Shown one piece after another: positions 57,402 to 64,000 of a stretch of DNA of 64,000 bases (the stretch's first letter is position 1; each line of letters opens with the position of its first letter). A program made the position numbers and the translations under genes. The notes beneath the pieces were generated by a model. It had not been told where the DNA came from, did no database searches, and saw only the letters and a program-made list of their open reading frames with translations. This DNA is from Streptomyces marincola (GTDB taxonomy: Bacteria > Actinomycetota > Actinomycetes > Streptomycetales > Streptomycetaceae): assembly GCF_020410765.1 (NCBI RefSeq), contig NZ_CP084541.1, positions 3,856,001 through 3,920,000 of the forward strand, written 5' to 3'.

Positions 57402-59531
57402 GTGGCGGAGACGGAGACCGGACGCGGCCGGAACGCCGCGCGCATCCGGTGGGCGGCATGGGCGCTGTGGCCGGTGGCCGGGGCGCTGACCGCGCGGCAC
57501 GTGCTCGCGGTGCTCGGGCTCGACGCGGACGAACGGCTCACCGGCCTGCCGCCCGGCGGCGCCCCGCTGCACGCGGGCGGCGGCGCCCCCGCCCCGCCCG
57601 CCGCCGGGCTGCTGCTCGCGCCGCTGGCCGAGCCGGCGCCCGGCGTGCGCGGCGCCCTCTGGCTCGCCGCCACCCTGTGCCTGCTCGGCGCACTCGCCCT
57701 GCTCGCCGCCCGCGCGCTCCCCGCGCGGCACCGCCCGTGGGCCGCGCCCGCCGCGCTCTGCCTGCTGCTGGTGGCGCTGCCGGTGCGGGGGCCCGCGACC
57801 GCGGTCACGGCGGGACTGCTCGCCCTCGTGCTCGCCCTCGCGGGCTGGCTGCTCACCACGCGGCGCGCCCCCGGCGGTGCGCCCCCCGCGCGCCCCGGCG
57901 ACGCGCCCCCCGCCGGAACGTTCCCCGCGCTCGCCGCCGGAACGTTCCCCGTGCTCGCCGGCGGCGCGCTCATCGGGCTCGCCGGCGCGCTCCAGCCGCC
58001 GCTGCTCCTGTTCGCCGTGCTGCTCCTGCTCACCGGCCGCCGCCGGGCGGCAGCGGTCGCGGGCGGCGCGTTCGCCGCCGTCACCGCACTCGCCTGGACC
58101 GCGCGCGCCGAGGAGTCGGTGACGTTCTGGCTGCGCCACCTCGCCGGCGCCGGGCTCGGCGGGGCTCCCGACGCGCAGGCCAACCAGTCGCTGCACGGCG
58201 CGCTGCTGCGCCTCGGCGCCTCAGGACCCGCCGAGGTCGCCGCGTTCGCCGTGCTCGCCATCGTCGTGTGCGCACTCGCGCTGCGCCGCGCCGCGCGCTA
58301 CGCCGCCGACGGGCAGCGGCTGCTGGCCGCCGCCGTCACCGGCTGCGCGGCCCTGGCGGCCACCCCGGTCGCGGGCCAGGAGCAGCAGCTGTGGCTGCTG
58401 CTCGCCCTGGCCGGCCGCGCCGGCCGGCGCACCGCCGACCGGCCGATGTGGCCGGTGTTCGCGGTGCTCGCGCTCACGCTCGAAGGCACCGCGCTCGTCC
58501 CGAAGATCGACGCGCTCGCCGTCATCGGCGAGAACATCCCGCTCATCGCCGCGCTGCTGGCCGCCTGCGTCGTGCCGTTCCTCCCGCGCGGCTCCGAGCT
58601 GTGGTCGCACCCGGTGCGCGGCGGCCTCGCCTCCCGGCCCAACCTGCTGCTCGAACTCCTCCTCATCCGCGTCGGCTACTGGGCCTACTCGTGGGTGCGC
58701 TCCTATGCCAGGGGCGACCGGGAGACCGCCGAGGAGCACGGCCACCAGATCCTCGACATCCAGCGCTTCCTGCGCATCGACATCGAGTACGCCATCAACC
58801 AGGCCGTCGCCGCGAGGAGTTGGCTGTCCGACGCGTTCGACTGGCACTACCAGACGTTCCACTTCGCCGTGCCGATTGCCATCCTCGGCTGGCTGCTCGT
58901 GCGGCACCCCGCCGAGTACCGCACGGCCCGCAGGTGGCTGGCCCTGACCACGCTGTTCGGGCTGGTCGGCTTCTGGCTGTACCCGCTGGCGCCGCCCCGC
59001 CTGATGCCCGGGCTCGGCTACATCGACACCGCCAACGGGCCGCAGGACCTCAACGACCCGCGGTACGGCGCCCTCACCGGCATCACCAACCCCTACGCGG
59101 CGATGCCCTCGCTGCACGTCGGCTGGTCGCTGTGGTGCGCCCTGGTGCTCTGGCGCGTCGCGCCCTACCGGTGGCTGCGGATCGCGGGGTTCGCCTACCC
59201 CCTGTCGACGACCGTCGTCATCATGGGCACCGCCAACCACTACCTGCTCGACGCGGCGGGCGGCGCCGCGGTCGTCGCCGCCGGGTTCGCCGCCTCGGCG
59301 GCCGTCGGCCGGGTCCTGGCCCGCCTCCCCGCGACCGCGACCGCACCCCCGACCGCGCCCCCGACCGCGCCCCCGACCGCCCAGGTACCCGAACCCGCCG
59401 AAGACCCCGGAACCGAAACCGCCGCCCCGCCGCCGCCCGACGCGCGGGAACGGACCAGGACCCTGTCCGACACCGCCGGGCCGCCGCCCCGCGGGAACCG
59501 CCGGGACGGCGCCGAAACCTTCCCGTCATAA
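57402..59531 (+). CDS. GT87-like glycosyltransferase fused to PAP2/inositolphosphotransferase domain
   Basis: 709 residues, polytopic. Residues 1-400 form a multi-helix GT87/mannosyltransferase-like half (DADERLTGLPPGGAPL; GALQPPLLLFAVLLLLTG). The second half carries a PAP2_3 (Aur1-like) domain with AMPSLHVGWSLWCALVLW and TANHYLLDAAGG, the His-based phosphotransfer residues. It ends in a PTAP repeat tail. The fusion suggests lipid-linked sugar or phospholipid headgroup transfer at the membrane. GTG 57402 is a guess; GTG 57348, behind TAGGTT at 57331-57336, is possible. Confidence 0.84.
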   Translation: MAETETGRGRNAARIRWAAWALWPVAGALTARHVLAVLGLDADERLTGLPPGGAPLHAGGGAPAPPAAGLLLAPLAEPAPGVRGALWLAATLCLLGALALLAARALPARHRPWAAPAALCLLLVALPVRGPATAVTAGLLALVLALAGWLLTTRRAPGGAPPARPGDAPPAGTFPALAAGTFPVLAGGALIGLAGALQPPLLLFAVLLLLTGRRRAAAVAGGAFAAVTALAWTARAEESVTFWLRHLAGAGLGGAPDAQANQSLHGALLRLGASGPAEVAAFAVLAIVVCALALRRAARYAADGQRLLAAAVTGCAALAATPVAGQEQQLWLLLALAGRAGRRTADRPMWPVFAVLALTLEGTALVPKIDALAVIGENIPLIAALLAACVVPFLPRGSELWSHPVRGGLASRPNLLLELLLIRVGYWAYSWVRSYARGDRETAEEHGHQILDIQRFLRIDIEYAINQAVAARSWLSDAFDWHYQTFHFAVPIAILGWLLVRHPAEYRTARRWLALTTLFGLVGFWLYPLAPPRLMPGLGYIDTANGPQDLNDPRYGALTGITNPYAAMPSLHVGWSLWCALVLWRVAPYRWLRIAGFAYPLSTTVVIMGTANHYLLDAAGGAAVVAAGFAASAAVGRVLARLPATATAPPTAPPTAPPTAQVPEPAEDPGTETAAPPPPDARERTRTLSDTAGPPPRGNRRDGAETFPS
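59351..59374. repeat. 12-bp tandem repeat encoding PTAP units
   Basis: Two perfect 12-base units GACCGCGCCCCC with degenerate copies on both sides encode the PTAPPTAPPTAQ tail of the GT87-PAP2 protein. Confidence 0.6.
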
Positions 59532-59532
59532 T
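59527..59532 (+). promoter_or_regulatory. -10 element of the two-helix membrane protein gene (leaderless-type)
   Basis: CATAAT, 7 bases before ATG 59540. It overlaps the stop codon region of the preceding gene. Confidence 0.45.
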
Positions 59533-59539
59533 CGTTCGC

Positions 59540-60070
59540 ATGTCCATCTCGCACCCGCAGGGCCCGCCGGGAGGCGCGGCCGACGACGAGCCCCGGCCGG
59601 AGCCCATCAGGTTCTACGGCGTCTCCTGGGTCGACCGCAGCGGCGGCTACATGGCACGCCGCGTCGTGCTCACCCTGGCCGCGCTGCTCCTCGCGGTGCT
59701 CGGCGCGACCGTGCTGTGGCTGGGCTACGCGGGTCTCGACGACTCCGGCACCGCCGGCTGGCTGCGGGCCATGGTCGTCATCGCCTTCGCCATCTGCACC
59801 GCGATGGCCGGCCTGCGCACCTGGATCAGGTACACCAGGCCCGCACCGGAGAACGCGGTGGACGAGTCGGCGTTCCGCAGCATCAAGGTCGTGGGCTTCG
59901 TCGGCGTGTTCTTCGCCTACGCGCTGCGCAGCGCGATCGAGGCGCCCGGGGAACGCCTGCGCCGCGCCGACCACGACGCCGCGCTCGACCGGTACCGGCG
60001 CCGCACCGAGCGCCGTTCTGGACACCCGGCGCGCAAGGGCAGGAAGAAGGGCAGGGCCCGGCGCGCCTGA
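59540..60070 (+). CDS. Two-helix membrane protein of unknown function
   Basis: 176 residues. Membrane helices lie at about 38-62 (VVLTLAALLLAVLGATVLWLGY) and 75-92. A third weaker hydrophobic segment lies near 117-132. Both termini are charged; the C-terminus is Lys/Arg-rich (GRKKGRARRA) and should be cytoplasmic. It follows the GT87-PAP2 gene by 8 bases, but has its own -10 element. No known domain is visible. Confidence 0.78.
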   Translation: MSISHPQGPPGGAADDEPRPEPIRFYGVSWVDRSGGYMARRVVLTLAALLLAVLGATVLWLGYAGLDDSGTAGWLRAMVVIAFAICTAMAGLRTWIRYTRPAPENAVDESAFRSIKVVGFVGVFFAYALRSAIEAPGERLRRADHDAALDRYRRRTERRSGHPARKGRKKGRARRA

Positions 60071-60119
60071 GGCCGCCCCTGGCCCGGCTCAGGGTTTACC
60101 CTCACCTGCCCCGGACATG

Positions 60120-60160
60120 TGTCAGTCATCGTTGACAGGTGGGTGGGGCGCTGCGAGCCT
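60120..60160 (+). promoter_or_regulatory. Promoter and palindrome of the ArsR-type gene
   Basis: TGTCA-N8-TGACA (60120-60124 and 60133-60137) overlaps a -35 TTGACA at 60132-60137. GAGCCT (60155-60160), 17 bases on, is the -10. The layout suggests autorepression by the ArsR-type protein encoded just downstream. Confidence 0.55.
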
Positions 60161-60193
60161 GGCGGAGCACCACCTGGGAACGGAAAGGCCGCG

Positions 60194-60526
60194 ATGAACG
60201 GCGACGAGCTGCTGAAAGTGCTGGCCGCCCTCGGCAACCCGCACCGCATGCGGATCATCGCGGCGCTCGCCGCCCGGCGGAACTACGTCAGCGCGCTCGC
60301 CCGCGAGATCGGCATGAGCCGTCCGTTGCTGCACATGCACCTGCAACGGCTCGAAGCCGCGGGACTCGTCGTCGGCACGCTGGAACTGTCCGACGACGGC
60401 AAGGCCATGAAGTTCTTCGAGGTGGCGCCCTTCATCTATCGGCTCACCCCGCGCACGGTCGCGGAGGCCGCCGGGACGCTCACCGAGCAGGGCGACCGCG
60501 GGCGGCGGAAAGAGGAAGCCCCGTGA
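60194..60526 (+). CDS. ArsR-family winged-helix regulator
   Basis: 110 residues. The HTH reads LLKVLAALGNPHRMRIIAAL then YVSALAREIGMSRPLLHMHLQRLEAAGLV, the ArsR/MarR-like wHTH. No Cys metal site is present, so it probably does not sense metals. The ligand may instead come through the partner membrane protein. ATG 60194 has GGAAAGG upstream. Its 3' end overlaps the next gene by 4 bases (GTGA). Confidence 0.88.
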   Translation: MNGDELLKVLAALGNPHRMRIIAALAARRNYVSALAREIGMSRPLLHMHLQRLEAAGLVVGTLELSDDGKAMKFFEVAPFIYRLTPRTVAEAAGTLTEQGDRGRRKEEAP

Positions 60527-60810
60527 ACGACTCGATGACCACGATCGCGGACGACCCGGCCGGCGTCTGGGCGGCCGGCATCGGCACCGCGGGAGTGTTC
60601 GCGCTGCTCATCGTCGTCGTCTGGCAGATCGCCGTCACCTGGCGCTCCCGCATGCTCGCCGCGCGCGAGGAGGAGTACCGGCGGCTGAGCGCCAAGTACG
60701 CCGACCTGCTTGAGGACAACACCGAGATCCTGCGCCGCTGGACCGACGAGCTCGGGGAGACCCGCGCGGCCGTCGCCTCCATGGAGCGCATGATGCGCGA
60801 ACTCGACTGA
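60523..60810 (+). CDS. Small membrane protein with coiled coil, coupled to ArsR regulator
   Basis: 95 residues. One membrane helix (about 22-44, GTAGVFALLIVVVWQIAVTW) is followed by an amphipathic coiled coil (REEEYRRLSAKYADLLEDN ... TRAAVASMERMMREL). It is coupled to the ArsR gene by a 4-base overlap. Regulator plus single-span membrane partner pairs of this kind occur in Bacillus and actinobacteria, where the partner sequesters the regulator. That role is inferred here. Confidence 0.82.
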   Translation: MNDSMTTIADDPAGVWAAGIGTAGVFALLIVVVWQIAVTWRSRMLAAREEEYRRLSAKYADLLEDNTEILRRWTDELGETRAAVASMERMMRELD

Positions 60811-60856
60811 CACCCAGGACCCACCACCGGACGCCCGCACCAGAGGAGCACCCGAC

Positions 60857-61027
60857 ATGCGCGGCCTCAACCGACTCCTCCGCCGCCTGCGCCCCGCGCC
60901 GCGCGGCGACTACGCCAACGACGGCTTCCCGGTCGAACACCCGAGGCCGCGGCCCGTCACCGGCCTCACCGAAGGCCCGGAGGACGCGGGCGGCCCCGGT
61001 TCAAGGCGGTCGCCGCGGGGGAGTTGA
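60857..61027 (+). CDS. Small basic protein of 56 residues
   Basis: A 56-codon frame with ATG 60857, preceded by GAGGAGC at 60843-60849 at good spacing, between the membrane protein and the methyltransferase. It begins MRGLNRLLRRLRPAPRGDY, an amphipathic basic helix, and ends in a Gly/Pro/Arg tail. It lies 46 bases after the previous gene and 6 bases before the next, so it fits an operon. Function is unknown. Confidence 0.55.
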   Translation: MRGLNRLLRRLRPAPRGDYANDGFPVEHPRPRPVTGLTEGPEDAGGPGSRRSPRGS

Positions 61028-61033
61028 CCCGGC

Positions 61034-61792
61034 ATGACCACCACCAGGGACTTCGCCACATCGTTCAACGCCGTCGCCGCCGAGTACGCCGCACTCCGCC
61101 CCACCTACCCGCCCGCCCTCTACGACGCCGTCGAGGAGCTGACCGGCCGCCCCCTGGCCGGGGCCCGCGTGCTCGACGTCGGCGCGGGCACCGGCCTCGG
61201 CACCCGCCCCCTGAGCGAACGCGGCGCCCACGTCGTCGCCGCCGAACCGGGACCCGGCATGGCCGCGCAGTTCAGGGCCGCGCTGCCGCACGTTCCGCTG
61301 GTGCGCGGCTCGGGCGACGCGCTGCCGTTCGCCGACGCCTCCTTCGACCTGGTCACCTACGCGCAGGCGTGGCACTGGACGGAACCGGCCCGCTCCGTGC
61401 CCCAGGCGCTGCGCGTCCTGCGCCCCGGCGGCGCGCTCGCCCTGTGGTGGAACGTGCGCGACCGCTCCCAGCCCTGGGTCGACGCGCAGGAACGGCGCCT
61501 CAAGCGCGCCCTGCCGGGCGAGCACCCCGCGGACGTCACCAGGACCGCGCCCGACATCGTCCGCTCCCTGCGGCCCGGCGCCGCGACCGCCTACCGCGAG
61601 GTGTCCTGGAGCCGCGTCGTCCCGCTGGCCGCCCACATAGCCAACCTCGCCACCCACTCCTACTTCGCCGTCCTCGACCCGGCCAGGGCCCGGCCGATCC
61701 TGGCCGCGGAGGAGGAGGCCGTGGGCGCGGAATTCCCCGACGGGCGCGTGACCGAGCACTACACGGTGCGGCTGACCGTCGTGCCCCGCTGA
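61034..61792 (+). CDS. Class I SAM-dependent methyltransferase
   Basis: 252 residues. The SAM-binding motif I is ARVLDVGAGTGLGTRPL, with the acidic end of strand 2 in VAAEPGPGM, motif II FDLVTYAQAWHW and motif III VLRPGGALALWWN. The family is the broad Methyltransf_11 type related to BioC/UbiE-like and trans-aconitate enzymes (AWHW is typical). The substrate is unknown. It lies 6 bases after the small basic gene and 71 bases before proC. Confidence 0.9.
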   Translation: MTTTRDFATSFNAVAAEYAALRPTYPPALYDAVEELTGRPLAGARVLDVGAGTGLGTRPLSERGAHVVAAEPGPGMAAQFRAALPHVPLVRGSGDALPFADASFDLVTYAQAWHWTEPARSVPQALRVLRPGGALALWWNVRDRSQPWVDAQERRLKRALPGEHPADVTRTAPDIVRSLRPGAATAYREVSWSRVVPLAAHIANLATHSYFAVLDPARARPILAAEEEAVGAEFPDGRVTEHYTVRLTVVPR

Positions 61793-61863
61793 CGCCGCCG
61801 CGGTGCGAGGATGAGGGCCGCGCCATCCGTTCAGCACATCCGGAAGCGAGTGAGTGACCCCCC

Positions 61864-62670
61864 ATGACCCACAAGATCGCCGTCCTCGGCGCCGGCAAGA
61901 TCGGCGAGGCCCTCCTCGGCGGCATGCTCAGGGCCGGGCGGTCCCCGGCCGACCTCCTCGTCACCGTGCGGCGCGCCGAGCGCGCCCAGGTCCTGCGCGC
62001 CAGGCACGGCGTGGAGGCGGTGGGCAACGCCGAGGCGGCCAAGACCGCGGACACCCTCATCCTGGCCGTCAAGCCGCAGGACATGGCCGCCCTGCTGGAC
62101 GAACTCGCCCCGCACGCCCCCGCCGACCGGCTCGTGATCTCCGCCGCGGCCGGCATCACCACCTCGTTCGTCGAATCCCGCCTCACCCGCGGCACGCCCG
62201 TCGTGCGGGTCATGCCCAACACCCCGGCCCTCGTCGACCAGGCCATGTCCGTGATCTCCGGCGGCACCCACGCGACGGAACGGCACCTCGCGCACACCGA
62301 GGACATCTTCAACGGCGTCGGCAAGACCCTGCGCCTGCCCGAGTCCCAGCAGGACGCCGCCACCGCGCTGTCCGGCTCCGGCCCCGCCTACTTCTACTAC
62401 CTCGTGGAAGCCATGACGGACGCCGGCATCCTGCTCGGCCTGCCCCGCGACAAGGCGCACGACCTGATCGTCCAGGCCGCCGTCGGCGCCTCCGTCATGC
62501 TGCGCGACAGCGGCGAACACCCCGTCACCCTGCGCGAGGCCGTCACCTCACCCGGCGGCACCACCATCAGCGCGATCCGCGAACTGGAGAACCACGGCGT
62601 GCGCGCCGCCCTCATCGCCGCGCTCGAAGCGGCCCGCGACCGCAGCCGCCAGCTCGCCACCGGCGGCTGA
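61864..62670 (+). CDS. proC: Pyrroline-5-carboxylate reductase
   Basis: Last step of proline synthesis. 268 residues. The NAD(P) fold begins KIAVLGAGKIGEALLGG. VKPQDMAALLDELAP, SAAAGITTSFVE and VRVMPNTPALV follow. The C-terminal family signature is ALSGSGPAYFYYLVEAMTDAG with SPGGTTISAI. The start ATG 61864 lies a few codons before the fold. A very strong hairpin follows the stop by 18 bases. Confidence 0.95.
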   Translation: MTHKIAVLGAGKIGEALLGGMLRAGRSPADLLVTVRRAERAQVLRARHGVEAVGNAEAAKTADTLILAVKPQDMAALLDELAPHAPADRLVISAAAGITTSFVESRLTRGTPVVRVMPNTPALVDQAMSVISGGTHATERHLAHTEDIFNGVGKTLRLPESQQDAATALSGSGPAYFYYLVEAMTDAGILLGLPRDKAHDLIVQAAVGASVMLRDSGEHPVTLREAVTSPGGTTISAIRELENHGVRAALIAALEAARDRSRQLATGG

Positions 62671-62688
62671 CAGGCAGGCCGGAACCGC

Positions 62689-62718
62689 GCTCCCGGCCCC
62701 CGCGCGGGGGCCGGGAGC
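62689..62718. terminator. Hairpin terminator after proC
   Basis: A perfect 13-bp stem (62689-62701 with 62706-62718) and a GCGC loop. It separates the convergent proC and ABC ATPase genes and is nearly symmetric, so it can serve both strands. Confidence 0.8.
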
Positions 62719-62817
62719 CGCCGCGCCAGTCCGAGCCGATCGCGCGCGGCACGTCCGTCCGCCCCGCGCGAACGCCGGCGCACCGGCCGCGCACGCGCCG
62801 CCGCACCCGCCCCGGGC

Positions 62818-63843
62818 TCACCCCGCCGCGCCGCCCCCGGCCGACCCCATCGCGTACATGCGGGCGATCACGTCCTCGATGTCCGGCTCCCTGATGGACA
62901 GATCGGCCACCGGGTACCCCTCCGCGATCCGCGCCACCAGCGGGGCCGCGCTCGCCGCCGCGGGGAACGCCAGCCACTGCCGCGGCCCCTCCACCCGCAC
63001 CGTCCTCGCCCCCGCCACCTCGATCGGCGGCGACTCCCGCTCCAGGTCCACCACCAGCGTCCGCTCGCTCTCCCCGACCTCGTGCAGACCGGCGAGCGCG
63101 CCGTCGTACATCAGCCGCCCGTGGTCGATCACCATGACGCGGCGGCACAACTGCTCGATGTCCGTCAGGTCGTGCGTCGTCAGCAGCACCGTCGTGCCGA
63201 GGTCGGCGTTCAGGTCGCGCAGGAACGTCCGCACCTTCGCCTTGCTGATCACGTCGAGGCCGATCGTCGGCTCGTCCAGGTACAGCACGTCCGGGTCGTG
63301 CAGCAGCGCGGCGGCGATGTCGCCGCGCATGCGCTGCCCGAGCGACAGCTGCCGCACCGGCACGTCGAGCAGCGCGCCCAGGTCGAGCAGGTCGACGCAG
63401 CGTTCCAGATTCGCCTCGAACCGCTCCCGCGGCACCCGGTACATCCGCCGCACCAGTCGGTAGGAGTCCCGCAGCGGCAGGTCCCACCACAGCGTCGTGC
63501 GCTGCCCGAACACCACCCCGATCCGCCGCGCCAGCCGGGTCCGGTCGCGCGCCGGGTCGAACCCCGCCACCCGCAGCCGCCCGCCGCTCGGCGTCAGGAT
63601 GCCCGTCAGCATCTTGATCGTCGTCGACTTGCCGGCGCCGTTCGGGCCGATGTAGCCCACCATCTCGCCGCGCGCCACCCGGAACGAGATCCCGTCGACC
63701 GCCCTGACCTCCTCGCGCGTGCGCCGCAGCACTCCGGCCCTGCGGCGCACCTCGAAGACCTTCTCGACATCGTCCAGTTCGATCAGCGCGTCCTCGCGCG
63801 CGCCCGCGTCCATGCGGTCCGGCCCATCCGCCATCCCGTTCAC
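62818..63843 (-). CDS. ABC-2 type exporter ATP-binding protein (COG4586-like)
   Basis: 341 residues. Walker A is GPNGAGKSTTIK. The Q-loop region reads VFGQRTTLWWDLPLRDS, the diagnostic phrase of the COG4586 group. The signature is QLSLGQRMRGDIAAALLH, with DVLYLDEPTIGLD and the switch His in TTHDLTDIEQ. The C-terminal 80 residues are a regulatory tail (EPDIEDVIARMYA). GTG 63843 lies 5 bases after the permease stop; ATG 63834 is the alternative. The partners are ABC-2 permeases encoded upstream on this strand. The exported substrate is unknown. Confidence 0.92.
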   Translation of the reverse strand: MNGMADGPDRMDAGAREDALIELDDVEKVFEVRRRAGVLRRTREEVRAVDGISFRVARGEMVGYIGPNGAGKSTTIKMLTGILTPSGGRLRVAGFDPARDRTRLARRIGVVFGQRTTLWWDLPLRDSYRLVRRMYRVPRERFEANLERCVDLLDLGALLDVPVRQLSLGQRMRGDIAAALLHDPDVLYLDEPTIGLDVISKAKVRTFLRDLNADLGTTVLLTTHDLTDIEQLCRRVMVIDHGRLMYDGALAGLHEVGESERTLVVDLERESPPIEVAGARTVRVEGPRQWLAFPAAASAAPLVARIAEGYPVADLSIREPDIEDVIARMYAMGSAGGGAAG

Positions 63844-63848
63844 CGCCC

Positions 63849-64000
63849 TCAACTCCCCGTACTCCGATAGCTCCGCAGGCCGAGCCGCCACAGCAGCGCC
63901 GCCAGGCCGCACATCGCCGCGGCCACGACGGGCGACAGGAAGTCGACCCAGCCGGGCAGCCCCAGCGGGTCGTCCCGGCCGAGCAGCCGCAGCGCGGGTA
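63849..64000 (-). CDS. ABC-2 family permease, 3' end only
   Basis: The minus strand from the window edge to the stop at 63849-63851 encodes about 49 residues. They include a membrane helix (VVAAAMCGLAALLWRLGL) and end in RSYRSTGS. This is the usual C-terminus of the DUF990/ABC-2 permeases that pair with COG4586 ATPases. The gap to the ATPase gene is 5 bases, so they form an operon. The rest of the gene is outside the window. Confidence 0.8.
   Translation of the reverse strand, partial: PALRLLGRDDPLGLPGWVDFLSPVVAAAMCGLAALLWRLGLRSYRSTGS

Overview
The window is high-GC actinobacterial DNA, almost certainly from a streptomycete-type genome. The evidence is very GC-rich third codon positions, many GTG starts, many ATGA/GTGA stop-start overlaps, Lsr2, DisA/RadA, ClpC with actinobacterial neighbours, and a stand-alone NuoD next to a two-component system. 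From memory, the order hpt-ftsH-folE ... nuoD2-methyltransferase-kinase/regulator-panC-nadB-nadC-coaX ... lsr2-clpC matches the Streptomyces chromosomal core. No rRNA, tRNA, CRISPR array or intact insertion sequence was seen.

Layout. 1-11.4 kb: the end of hpt, the membrane protease ftsH, folate genes (folE; folK-folB divergent from folP) and a glycine-betaine/osmoprotectant ABC transporter inserted among them. 11.6-16.6 kb: a tightly coupled six-gene cassette with a WXG100/EspC-like small protein and a long type VII secretion-signal protein, but no secretion machinery. This is the least explained block. 16.6-24.3 kb: two PH-domain membrane proteins, an orphan NuoD next to a MidA/NDUFAF7-type methyltransferase, a NarL-type two-component system, and a Rossmann/DUF2520 gene that starts the coenzyme operon. 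24.3-28.8 kb: panC-nadB-nadC-coaX, serving CoA and NAD synthesis. 28.9-34.2 kb: small proteins, a BlaI-type repressor, an ArgA-like acetyltransferase, lsr2 and clpC.

34.3-47.7 kb is more accessory. It holds a large NACHT-LRR NTPase (possible phage defence), an orphan CebR-like operator, an arylamine N-acetyltransferase, an HTH protein fused to a Clp N-domain behind a palindromic promoter, tag, a YunG-like gene, three AraC-type regulators with VOC and SDR partners, an anti-sigma-type ATPase and mutY. 47.9-64 kb returns to core functions: disA-radA, a sigma/zinc-finger/BACON fusion protein, a sugar-phosphate isomerase-like gene, a Ppx/GppA phosphatase, a Cys-rich YkgJ-like protein, ilvD, a GT87-PAP2 fusion, an ArsR regulator with small membrane partners, a methyltransferase, proC and an ABC-2 exporter cut off by the window end.

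Many monocistronic genes carry a TANNNT-like -10 element 6-8 bases before the start codon, so leaderless transcripts look common. Start sites were chosen from Shine-Dalgarno spacing, stop-start overlaps or these -10 elements. All functional statements rest on reading motifs by eye; no database search was run.
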